From the NCBI GenBank assembly GCA_040754295.1, contig JBFMCQ010000129.1, positions 1-6,642 of the forward strand: DNA of 6,642 nt, written 5' to 3'. Source of the stretch: Solimonas sp040754295 (GTDB taxonomy: Bacteria > Pseudomonadota > Gammaproteobacteria > Nevskiales > Nevskiaceae). Within the stretch, counting starts at the first letter, position 1. Each line of letters starts with the position of its first letter. The position numbers were made by a program, and so were the translations under genes. The notes below the pieces were generated by a model. That model searched no databases. It was given only the letters and a program-made list of their open reading frames with translations, and was not told the origin of the DNA. Positions 1-6,075 of the stretch are shown piece after piece.

Positions 1-1528
1 TCGCGCGCGCCACCGGATCGTCGCCTGCGGCGGTGACGGCCGGCGCCGGCGCTTCGCTCGGATCGCTCGCTGTCTTGCGCGTGGCGAGCTGGGCCTTCTT
101 GCGCGCGCGCGCCGCCTGGCGCTCGCGTTCCTCCCGCTCCAGCCGCAGCAGGCGCGCCTCGTGGCGCTCGCGTGCGGCGTCGGCCTTGCGCTTCTCGCGA
201 TCCGCCGCCCAGATCTCGGTCTTGGCGTGGCGGTAGTACTGTACCAGCGGGATGTGGCTCGGACAGACCTGCGCGCAGCAGCCGCATTCGATGCAGTCGA
301 ACAGATTGAGCGCGCGTGCCTTGTCGAACTCCTGGCCGCGCGCGTGCCAGTACAGCTGCTGCGGCAACAGGTTGATCGGGCAGACCTCCTGACAGGCGCC
401 GCAGCGGATGCACGGCATGGCGTCGTCGTCCGGGCGCAGCTCACCGGGCGCGGCGGCCAGCACGCAATTGGTGGTCTTGATCACCGGCACGTCGTCGGAC
501 GGCAGCGCGAAGCCCATCATCGGCCCGCCCATCAGCAGCCGCCCCGGCGGCTGTACATAGCCACCGGCGAGCTCGATCAGAAAGCGCATCGGCGTGCCCA
601 GGCGCACCTCGAAGTTCTGCGGCCGGGCGACGGCGCCGCCGGTGACCGTGACCACGCGCGAGATGAGCGGCTCGGCGTAACGCACCGCGCGCCACACCGC
701 GCGCGCCGTGCCGGGGTTGTGCACGACCAGGCCGAGGTCGAGCGGCAGGCCCTCGCTCGGCACCTCGAGTCCGGTCAGCGTCTGGATCAGCTGTTTCTCG
801 CCGCCCTGCGGATAGCGCGCCGGCACCACGGCGACGCGGATGCGCGCGTCGGCGGCCGCGGCGGCGCGCAGTGCCGCGATCGCCTCCGGCTTGTTGTCCT
901 CGATGCCGATGATGCAATGCGCTGCACCGACCGCATGCAGGATCACACGCACGCCGGCGACGATCTCGTCGGCGCGCTCGGCCATCAGCATCTGGTCGCA
1001 GCTGATGTAGGGCTCGCACTCGGCGCCGTTGATGATCAGCGTCTCGACCGGCCGGCCGGGCGAGAGCTTGATGAAGCTCGGGAAGCCGGCGCCGCCCAGA
1101 CCGGCGATGCCGGCGCGGCGCACGAGTTCGCGCAGCGCCTTGGGCTCGAGACGGGCGAAATCCGGGACGGGCGCCCACTCCGGCTGCGCCAGCGGCGCGT
1201 CGCGCCCGTCGGTGTCGATGACGATGCACGGCGCGGCCAGGCCCGAGACATGCGGGATCGGTCGCGGCTCGATCGCGACGACGCTGCCCGAGCTGCTCGC
1301 GTGCACCGGCACCGAGACGTAGCCGTCGGCCTGCGCGATCGTCTGGCCGCGCAGCACGCGCTCGCCGACTTTCACGACCGGCTTCGCCGCCGCGCCGGCG
1401 TGCTGCGACAGCGGCAGGACCAGTTGCGGCGGCACCGGCGCGACGCGGATCGGCGTGCGCGTCGAGATCTCCTTGCGGTAATCGAGCGACAGTCCGCCGC
1501 GGAAGCCGAGCAGTTTCATCAGGCTCAT
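1..1528 (-). CDS. rsxC: Electron transport complex subunit RsxC/RnfC, C-terminus cut by window edge
   Basis: This is the peripheral, NADH/FMN-side subunit of the Rsx (Rnf) inner-membrane complex, which passes electrons between NADH and ferredoxin-like acceptors; in E. coli the complex keeps SoxR reduced. Reading begins at ATG 1528, whose first bases overlap the rsxB stop (ATGA). Met4 is a possible alternative start. 509 residues lie in the window with no stop. The N-terminal sandwich domain covers about residues 10-110. The 51-kDa-like nucleotide/flavin domain follows, with GLGGAGFP at 143-150 and NGAECEPYIS at 168-177. Then comes a ferredoxin-like pair of [4Fe-4S] motifs: Cys373/376/379/383-Pro and Cys412/415/418/422-Pro. 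From about residue 430 the chain becomes a charged Ala/Arg/Lys/Glu-rich, probably helical tail, as in E. coli RsxC (about 740 residues), so perhaps 200 residues are missing. Family assignment is firm; whether it drives SoxR reduction or another acceptor here is not shown. Confidence 0.95.
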   Translation of the reverse strand, partial: MSLMKLLGFRGGLSLDYRKEISTRTPIRVAPVPPQLVLPLSQHAGAAAKPVVKVGERVLRGQTIAQADGYVSVPVHASSSGSVVAIEPRPIPHVSGLAAPCIVIDTDGRDAPLAQPEWAPVPDFARLEPKALRELVRRAGIAGLGGAGFPSFIKLSPGRPVETLIINGAECEPYISCDQMLMAERADEIVAGVRVILHAVGAAHCIIGIEDNKPEAIAALRAAAAADARIRVAVVPARYPQGGEKQLIQTLTGLEVPSEGLPLDLGLVVHNPGTARAVWRAVRYAEPLISRVVTVTGGAVARPQNFEVRLGTPMRFLIELAGGYVQPPGRLLMGGPMMGFALPSDDVPVIKTTNCVLAAAPGELRPDDDAMPCIRCGACQEVCPINLLPQQLYWHARGQEFDKARALNLFDCIECGCCAQVCPSHIPLVQYYRHAKTEIWAADREKRKADAARERHEARLLRLEREERERQAARARKKAQLATRKTASDPSEAPAPAVTAAGDDPVARA

Positions 1529-2070
1529 GCGGCGCGCGTCTCCGGCAGCGGCCATTTCCAGGTGCGCAGGGTCTCGGCGACCGGCACCATCGCGATGCAG
1601 TCGACAGGGCAGGGCGCGATGCACAGCTCGCAGCCGGTGCACTCGGATGCGATCACGGTATGCATCTGCTGAGCGGCACCGAGGATCGCGTCGACCGGGC
1701 AGGCCTGGATGCACTTGGTGCAGCCGATGCAGACGTTCTCGTCGATGACCGCGACCGTTGGCGCCGCCTTGGCGACGCCGTTCTCCGGGTTCAGCGGCTT
1801 GGGCTCGCGGCCGAGCAGCTCGGCGAGCTTGAGGATGCCGTCCTCGCCGCCGGGCGGACACTGGTTGATGTCGGCTTCGTTGGCCGCAATCGCGGCCGCA
1901 TACGGCCGGCAGCCCGGGTAGCCGCATTGCCCGCACTGCGTCTGCGGCAGGATCCTGTCGATCTTCTCGACCAGCGGATCGCCTTCGACCTTGAAGCGGA
2001 TCGCAGCGTAGCCCAGCCCCAGCCCGAACAGCGCTGCGAGCCCGGCCAGGGCGAGGATGGCCGTGAGCAT
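1525..2070 (-). CDS. rsxB: Electron transport complex subunit RsxB/RnfB, ferredoxin-like
   Basis: This 181-residue protein is the iron-sulfur subunit that receives electrons in the Rsx/Rnf complex on the cytoplasmic face. An N-terminal hydrophobic segment (residues 1-23) anchors it. A four-cysteine cluster domain follows (Cys46, 49, 54 and 71, in QCGQCGYPGC and QCPPGG). Two classic [4Fe-4S] ferredoxin motifs come next: Cys114/117/120/124-Pro and Cys144/147/150/154-Pro. All twelve ligands are intact, so three clusters are expected. Length is near that of the short gammaproteobacterial RnfB (E. coli about 190). The ATG lies 4 bases after the rsxA stop and the TGA overlaps the rsxC start. With no clear Shine-Dalgarno sequence of its own, it is probably translated by coupling from rsxA. 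Confidence 0.96.
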   Translation of the reverse strand: MLTAILALAGLAALFGLGLGYAAIRFKVEGDPLVEKIDRILPQTQCGQCGYPGCRPYAAAIAANEADINQCPPGGEDGILKLAELLGREPKPLNPENGVAKAAPTVAVIDENVCIGCTKCIQACPVDAILGAAQQMHTVIASECTGCELCIAPCPVDCIAMVPVAETLRTWKWPLPETRAA

Positions 2071-2074
2071 CGTT

Positions 2075-2650
2075 TCAGTCGAGCCCCGCGAAGCCCATGA
2101 ACGCGAGGCTCATGATGCCCGCGGTCACGAGCGCAATCGGCGCGCCCTTGAACGCCGGCGGCACGTCGGCAACGGCCAGACGCTCGCGGATCGACGCGAA
2201 CAGCAGCAGCACCAGCGAAAACCCGAGGCCCGCGCCCAAGCCGGTCAGCAGCGATTCCATGAAGCTCTGCGCCTGGCGCACGTTGAGCAGCGCCACGCCG
2301 AGCACGATGCAGTTGGTCGTGATCAGCGGCAGGTAGATGCCGAGCACCTGGTAAAGCAGGGGGCTGGACTTGTGCACGACCATCTCCACGGCCTGCACCG
2401 CAGCGGCGATGACCAGGATGAAGGTGATCGTGCGCAGATACTGCAGGCCCAGCGGTGCGAGGATGTAGGTGTCGGCGAGATAGGTGGCCACCGCGGTCAG
2501 CGTCAGCACGAAGGTCGTCGCCAGCGCGAGACCCGCCGAGGTCTCGAGCTTCTTCGACGTACCCATGAACGGACACAGGCCGAGGAACTGGACCAGCACG
2601 AAGTTGTGGACCAGCACGGCGCCGACGAGGATGAGCAGGTACTCGGTCAC
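2075..2650 (-). CDS. rsxA: Electron transport complex subunit RsxA/RnfA, integral membrane
   Basis: This 191-residue, highly hydrophobic protein is one of the two related membrane subunits (A and E) of the Rsx/Rnf complex. About six membrane helices can be drawn, near residues 4-24, 39-59, 72-92, 102-122, 134-154 and 171-189. The conserved FLGLCPFMG (Cys26) and TTNCIVLG (Cys114) motifs are present; recent Rnf structures place an intramembrane [2Fe-2S] cluster between RnfA and RnfE using such cysteines. The charged loop RERLAVADVP (155-164) is also family-typical. The start codon is GTG (2648-2650): the E. coli protein begins MTDYLL and this one MTEYLL, and upstream in frame a TGA is met before any ATG, GTG or TTG. 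No Shine-Dalgarno-like purine run precedes it. It heads the rsxABC run and follows metG on the same strand. Confidence 0.96.
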   Translation of the reverse strand: MTEYLLILVGAVLVHNFVLVQFLGLCPFMGTSKKLETSAGLALATTFVLTLTAVATYLADTYILAPLGLQYLRTITFILVIAAAVQAVEMVVHKSSPLLYQVLGIYLPLITTNCIVLGVALLNVRQAQSFMESLLTGLGAGLGFSLVLLLFASIRERLAVADVPPAFKGAPIALVTAGIMSLAFMGFAGLD

Positions 2651-2679
2651 GGAAGAACGGGGATCAGAAGCCTGAGGTG

Positions 2680-2708
2680 CTTGAAAAACAGCGCGATGAT
2701 GGAGTCAA
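2680..2708 (-). promoter_or_regulatory. Weak candidate promoter for rsxABC
   Basis: On the minus strand TTGACT (2703-2708) is a good -35 match. Seventeen bases later TTCAAG (2680-2685) is only a poor -10 (three of six). Transcription would start roughly 20 bases before the rsxA GTG. The -35 quality and placement make it plausible, but the weak -10 means read-through from metG is an equal explanation. Confidence 0.3.
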
Positions 2709-2736
2709 GGCCGCGCGCCGGACAAGCGCGGCGGCC
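2709..2736 (-). other. Imperfect GC-rich hairpin between metG and rsxA
   Basis: In the 127-base metG-rsxA spacer (2651-2777), GGCCGCGCGC (2709-2718) pairs with 2726-2736 apart from one bulged base (2731), leaving a 7-base loop. It sits about 40 bases after the metG stop. No run of T follows directly on either strand; a five-T run comes only some 20 bases further on the minus strand. It is therefore not a convincing intrinsic terminator, though it could attenuate or stabilise transcript ends. In this GC-rich DNA a chance stem is possible. Apart from this and the promoter candidate I see nothing in the spacer. Confidence 0.35.
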
Positions 2737-2777
2737 GCAATGGTCTGTGCAAAGTCCGCGACGGAATGACGGGTGAT

Positions 2778-4844
2778 CTATTTGACTTTCATCCCCGGCT
2801 CCGCGCCCTCGTCCGGATACAGGAGAAACGGTGCGGTGCCTGCGCCACTCGCCGCGAGCACCATGCCCTCGGAGAGACCGAACTTCATCTTGCGCGGCGC
2901 CAGGTTGGCGACCACGACCGTGAGCCGGCCGACGAGCGTCTCCGGTGCATACGCCGACTTGATGCCGGCGAAGACCTGGCGCGTGCCCAGCGGGCCCAGG
3001 TCGAGCTGCAGGCGCAGCAGCTTGTCGGCGCCCTCGACCTGCTCGGCGGCGGCGATGCGGGCGATGCGCAGGTCGACCCTGGTGAAGTCGTCGATGCTGA
3101 TACTGCCGTCCCCCGCAGCCGGAGAAGCGGAAGGGGGCGAGGGGCTTGCGGGAGAGGAGCCTTCTAAAGCCTCTTCCGCCAGCATCGCTTCGATCGCCGC
3201 CTTTTCGACCCGCGTCGCCAGCGCCTTGTACGGCCGGATCTCGTGGTCGAGCAGCGGCCTGCCGAGGTCGTTCCAGGCCAGTGCCGGCACGCGCAGGAAC
3301 GCCTCGGCCTGCGCCGCCAGCTGCGGCAGGATCGGCTTGAGGTAGATCGCCAGCTGCCGGAACAGGTTGACGAAGGTCGTGCAGGCGCGGTGCAGCTGCT
3401 GCGTCTGGCCCGGGTCTTTGGCCATGGTCCACGGCGCCAGCTTCTGGATCGCGGCGTTGGCGGCGTCGGCCATGAGCATGATCTCGCGCACCGCGGCGGC
3501 GTACTCACCGTCTTCGTAGAGCCGCGCGATCGCGTCGGCCTGCGCGGCGAAGTCGTCGAACAGCGCGCGGTCGTGCAGCTCGGCGGCCAGCCGTCCGCCG
3601 AAGCGCTTCTCGATGAAGCCGGCGCAGCGGCTGGCGATGTTGACGAACTTGCCGACGATGTCACTGTTGATGCGGCTGACGAAGTCGTCGAGGCTGAGGT
3701 CGAGATCGTCGATGCCGGCGTCGAGCTTCGCCGCGAAGTAGTAGCGCAGATACTCGGGATCGAGGTGTTTGAGATAGCTGCGCGCGCGGATGAAGGTGCC
3801 GCGCGACTTCGACATCTTCGCGCCGTTGATCGTCAGATAGCCGTTGACGTGCAGCTTCGTCGGCGTGCGGTGACCCGAGCCGTGCAGCATCGCCGGCCAG
3901 AACAGGCCGTGGAAGTTGACGATGTCCTTGCCGATGAAGTGGTGAAGCTCCGTTCGGGAATCGGGAATCGGGAATCGGGAATCGTCAGAAGCCCAGAACC
4001 GGTTGAACAACGATTCCCGATTCTCCACTCCCGATTCCCGCTTCGCCGCGTAAGCGGCGAAGCTCGCCATGTAGCCGATCGGTGCATCGAGCCAGACGTA
4101 GAAGAACTTGCCGGGCGCGTCCGGAATCGGGAAGCCGAAGTAGGGCGCGTCGCGCGAGATGTCCCAGTCGCGCAGGCCGGCGTCGAACCATTCGCGCAGC
4201 TTGGCCTTGACCGCGGGATGGGCGACGTCGCCGGCCAGCCAGTCGGCGAGCACGTCGCGGAACTTGCCGAGCACGAAGAAGTAATGCTCGGAGTCGCGCA
4301 TCACCGGCGTCGCGCCGGAGACCACCGAGCGTGGATTCTTGAGGTCCGTGGGGCTGTAGGCGGCGCCGCAGTTCTCGCAGTTGTCGCCGTACTGGTCTGC
4401 CGCGCCGCAGCGCGGGCACTCGCCCTTGATGTAGCGGTCCGGCAGGAACATCTGCTTGACCGGGTCGTACAGCTGCTGGATCGTGCGTTGTGCGATCGCA
4501 CCGCGCTCGCGCAGGCGCCGGTAGATCAGCTCGCAGAGCACGCGGTTCTCTTCCGAGTGCGTCGTATGGTAGTGGTCGAAAAAAACGCCGAAGTCGGCGA
4601 AATCGCGCGCGTGCTCCACGCGCTGGGCCTCGATGAACACCTCCGGGCTGAGGCCCGCCTTCTCCGCGGCGAGCATGATCGGCGTGCCGTGGGCGTCGTC
4701 GGCACAGACGTAGTACACCGTGTGCCCGCGCATGCGCTGGAAGCGCACCCAGACGTCCGCCTGCACGTAGCCCACCATATGGCCGAGATGCAGCGGGCCG
4801 TTGGCGTAGGGCAGGGCGTTGGTGACCAGGATGTTGCGGGACAT
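2778..4844 (-). CDS. metG: Methionyl-tRNA synthetase, with in-frame repeat insertion
   Basis: This cytoplasmic class I synthetase joins methionine to tRNA-Met, initiator and elongator. The 688 residues (E. coli 677) run as follows. The Rossmann catalytic fold carries HLGH at 19-22 (the HIGH motif). A zinc knuckle has Cys143/146/156/159. The second catalytic half has WLDAPIGYM (251-259), HHFIGKDIVNFHGLFWPAML (301-320) and KMSKS (343-347). The helical anticodon domain follows at about 390-550, then a Ser/Pro/Ala linker (562-578), then the EMAP/Trbp111-like dimerising tRNA-binding domain (582-688, with DLRIARI and NLAPRKMKFGLSEGM). All signature residues are present, so the enzyme should be active. 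Residues 269-297 derive from an inverted heptamer repeat and lie between GYMASF and ELHHF, about 13 residues longer than E. coli there. ATG 4842-4844 gives the expected N-terminus (MSRNILVTNALPYANG); no Shine-Dalgarno sequence is seen. It is divergent from apbC, as in other gammaproteobacteria. Confidence 0.98.
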   Translation of the reverse strand: MSRNILVTNALPYANGPLHLGHMVGYVQADVWVRFQRMRGHTVYYVCADDAHGTPIMLAAEKAGLSPEVFIEAQRVEHARDFADFGVFFDHYHTTHSEENRVLCELIYRRLRERGAIAQRTIQQLYDPVKQMFLPDRYIKGECPRCGAADQYGDNCENCGAAYSPTDLKNPRSVVSGATPVMRDSEHYFFVLGKFRDVLADWLAGDVAHPAVKAKLREWFDAGLRDWDISRDAPYFGFPIPDAPGKFFYVWLDAPIGYMASFAAYAAKRESGVENRESLFNRFWASDDSRFPIPDSRTELHHFIGKDIVNFHGLFWPAMLHGSGHRTPTKLHVNGYLTINGAKMSKSRGTFIRARSYLKHLDPEYLRYYFAAKLDAGIDDLDLSLDDFVSRINSDIVGKFVNIASRCAGFIEKRFGGRLAAELHDRALFDDFAAQADAIARLYEDGEYAAAVREIMLMADAANAAIQKLAPWTMAKDPGQTQQLHRACTTFVNLFRQLAIYLKPILPQLAAQAEAFLRVPALAWNDLGRPLLDHEIRPYKALATRVEKAAIEAMLAEEALEGSSPASPSPPSASPAAGDGSISIDDFTRVDLRIARIAAAEQVEGADKLLRLQLDLGPLGTRQVFAGIKSAYAPETLVGRLTVVVANLAPRKMKFGLSEGMVLAASGAGTAPFLLYPDEGAEPGMKVK
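3955..4040. repeat. Inverted tandem heptamer repeat inside metG
   Basis: On the plus strand, CGGGAAT occurs four times in perfect tandem (3955-3982). Facing it are four ATTCCCG-type heptamers (4013-4040), units 1 and 4 perfect and units 2 and 3 carrying three substitutions. Extending inward, 3955-3985 can pair with 4010-4040 at 28 of 31 positions around a 24-base loop. In the metG transcript one mismatch (4028 with 3967) becomes a G-U pair. The arms read through metG as KRESGVENRES and DDSRFPIPDSR. Such heptamers are, from memory, abundant in intergenic DNA of Xanthomonadales; their presence in an essential coding region is unusual. Identity with a named repeat family is unverified. Confidence 0.9.
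4040..4063. repeat. Perfect 10-bp hairpin abutting the metG heptamer repeat
   Basis: GCTTCGCCGC (4040-4049) and GCGGCGAAGC (4054-4063) are exact reverse complements around the 4-base loop GTAA. The stem shares its first base with the end of the heptamer arm. In metG it encodes about residues 261-268 (SFAAYAAK), a stretch the same length as in E. coli MetRS. It may therefore be a chance palindrome rather than part of the inserted element. Confidence 0.6.
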
Positions 4845-4874
4845 TGGCGGGGTCGTCGCGTGATCGAGCGGCGA

Positions 4875-4883
4875 ATTATCGCA
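4875..4883 (-). promoter_or_regulatory. Candidate extended -10 promoter of metG
   Basis: On the minus strand TGCGATAAT is an extended -10: the TG dinucleotide (4882-4883), one base, then GATAAT (4875-4880), five of six to consensus. No good -35 lies at normal spacing, which an extended -10 can tolerate. Predicted transcription start is near 4868, giving a leader of about 24 bases before the metG ATG, too short for a T-box or riboswitch. Confidence 0.45.
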
Positions 4884-4926
4884 CGCCCGTCGAAGAGCCC
4901 CTTTCGATCCGCTTTGCCATCGGAGT

Positions 4927-4932
4927 TACACT
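4927..4932 (+). promoter_or_regulatory. Candidate -10 of the apbC-dcd promoter
   Basis: TACACT matches four of six consensus positions, including the key first, second and last bases, and lies about 40 bases before the apbC ATG. Upstream TTCGAT/TTTCGA at 17-19 base spacing are poor -35 candidates. If correct, the -10 elements of metG and apbC stand about 45 bases apart, back to back in the 128-base spacer (4845-4972), and could interfere with each other. Confidence 0.3.
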
Positions 4933-4972
4933 GCGCGACCCGATCCGACAGCCTTCTGGCCGCCGTCCCGAC

Positions 4973-6052
4973 ATGCCTCCCTCCCGCGAATCCCTGCTCG
5001 CCGCGCTCGACAGCTACGTCGATCCGCTGATCGGCAGCGGCCTGGTCGCCTGCGGCGCGGTCCAGCGCGCCGACATCGCCGGCGACCGCGTACGGGTCGG
5101 CCTCGAGCTCGGCTTTCCCGCCGCCGGCTATGCCGATGGGCTGGCCGGGCGCGTGCGCGAGACGCTGCGCAGGGCGCTTGGTATCGATGCCGAGGTGCAG
5201 GTCGGCTGGCGCATCGGGGCGCAGGCGGTGCAGAAAAACCTGCAGCCGCTCGCGGCGATCCGCAACATCATCGCGGTGGCCAGCGGCAAGGGTGGCGTCG
5301 GCAAATCGACCGTCGCGGTGAATCTCGCGCTCGCACTGCATGCCGAAGGCGCGCGTGTCGGCATCCTCGACGCCGACATCTACGGACCGAGCCAGCCGCG
5401 CATGCTGGGCAGCCAGGCGCGGCCGACCTCGCCGGACGGCAAGAACATGAACCCGATCGTCGCGCATGGCGTGCAGGCGATGAGCATCGGCTTTCTCGTC
5501 GACGAGGAGCAGCCGATGATCTGGCGCGGTCCGATGGTCACGCAGGCGCTCAACCAGCTGCTCGGCGAGACGCGCTGGGACGATCTCGACTACCTCGTCG
5601 TCGATCTGCCGCCCGGCACCGGCGACGTCCAGCTGACGCTGGCGCAGCGCATCCCGGTCAGCGGTGCGGTCATCGTCACCACGCCGCAGGACATCGCGCT
5701 GCTCGACGCGCGCAAGGGCCTGCAGATGTTCCGCCGCGTCGAAGTGCCGGTGCTCGGCATCGTCGAGAACATGGCCTGGCACGTCTGCTCGCGCTGCGGG
5801 CAGCGCGAGGCGATCTTCGGCGAAGGCGGCGGCGCGCGCATGGCGGGCCAGTACGGCGTCGAGCTGCTCGGGCAGCTGCCGCTGGACATCCGCATCCGCG
5901 AGCAGGCCGACAGCGGTCGGCCGACGGTCGTCGCCGAGCCCGAATCCGAGATCGCGCTGCGCTACCGCGAGATCGCTCGCAAGGCGGCGGCGCGGCTCGC
6001 TTACCGCGCGCAAGGTAGCGCCTTTCCGCGCATCGAAATCAGCGACGATTGA
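4973..6052 (+). CDS. apbC: Iron-sulfur cluster carrier protein ApbC/Mrp (P-loop ATPase)
   Basis: This 359-residue cytoplasmic ATPase of the Mrp/Nbp35 family is thought to bind an Fe-S cluster at a dimer interface and hand it to apoproteins. Residues 5-85 form the DUF59/MIP18-like N-terminal domain. ASGKGGVGKST (103-113) is the deviant Walker A with its signature extra lysine. ILDADIYGPS (131-140) is the A' motif, and DYLVVDLPPGTGD (206-218) is Walker B with the Mrp PPGTGD sequence. VTTPQD (235-240) is conserved. Cys272 and Cys275 (VCSRCG) are the CxxC cluster ligands. ATG 4973 is chosen because it gives a length near E. coli Mrp (about 370); the frame stays open to an ATG at 4844, but that would overlap the metG start. 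No Shine-Dalgarno sequence is visible. dcd follows after 23 bases, so the two are probably cotranscribed. Confidence 0.96.
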   Translation: MPPSRESLLAALDSYVDPLIGSGLVACGAVQRADIAGDRVRVGLELGFPAAGYADGLAGRVRETLRRALGIDAEVQVGWRIGAQAVQKNLQPLAAIRNIIAVASGKGGVGKSTVAVNLALALHAEGARVGILDADIYGPSQPRMLGSQARPTSPDGKNMNPIVAHGVQAMSIGFLVDEEQPMIWRGPMVTQALNQLLGETRWDDLDYLVVDLPPGTGDVQLTLAQRIPVSGAVIVTTPQDIALLDARKGLQMFRRVEVPVLGIVENMAWHVCSRCGQREAIFGEGGGARMAGQYGVELLGQLPLDIRIREQADSGRPTVVAEPESEIALRYREIARKAAARLAYRAQGSAFPRIEISDD

Positions 6053-6075
6053 AGGCGCGACGGGGCGGACAGCCG

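Noticed and set aside
233..295. Extra cysteine (Cys417) inside the second ferredoxin motif of RsxC (CIECGCC)
   Set aside because: The four canonical ligands 412/415/418/422 are all present. A Cys in this position is, as far as I recall, common among RnfC homologues, so no altered cluster is implied.
161..1672. 503-codon open frame on the plus strand opposite rsxC and the end of rsxB
   Set aside because: It lies antisense to well-recognised RsxC/RsxB sequence, is dominated by Arg/Ala/Asp/His, and has no recognisable domain. It is a typical high-GC shadow frame.
4579..4585. Run of seven T on the metG coding strand (residues 87-89, VFF), a possible slippage or programmed frameshift site
   Set aside because: The frame continues correctly into conserved MetRS sequence, and no alternative product or downstream frame is apparent. 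It is noted only as a possible mutational hot spot.
4844..4972. N-terminal extension of ApbC starting at ATG 4844
   Set aside because: It would overlap the metG start on the other strand, run through the candidate promoters and encode 43 residues with no counterpart in Mrp/ApbC proteins.
3243..5030. 595-codon open frame on the plus strand opposite metG
   Set aside because: It is antisense to a clearly functional metG with all motifs, has low-complexity Val/Glu/Arg/Ala composition, and runs through the divergent promoter region. Stop-codon scarcity in GC-rich DNA explains it.
4526..6013. 495-codon open frame on the minus strand opposite apbC and overlapping the metG 5' end
   Set aside because: It is out of frame with metG and antisense to conserved ApbC; its composition is Arg/Ala/Asp-rich with no motif.
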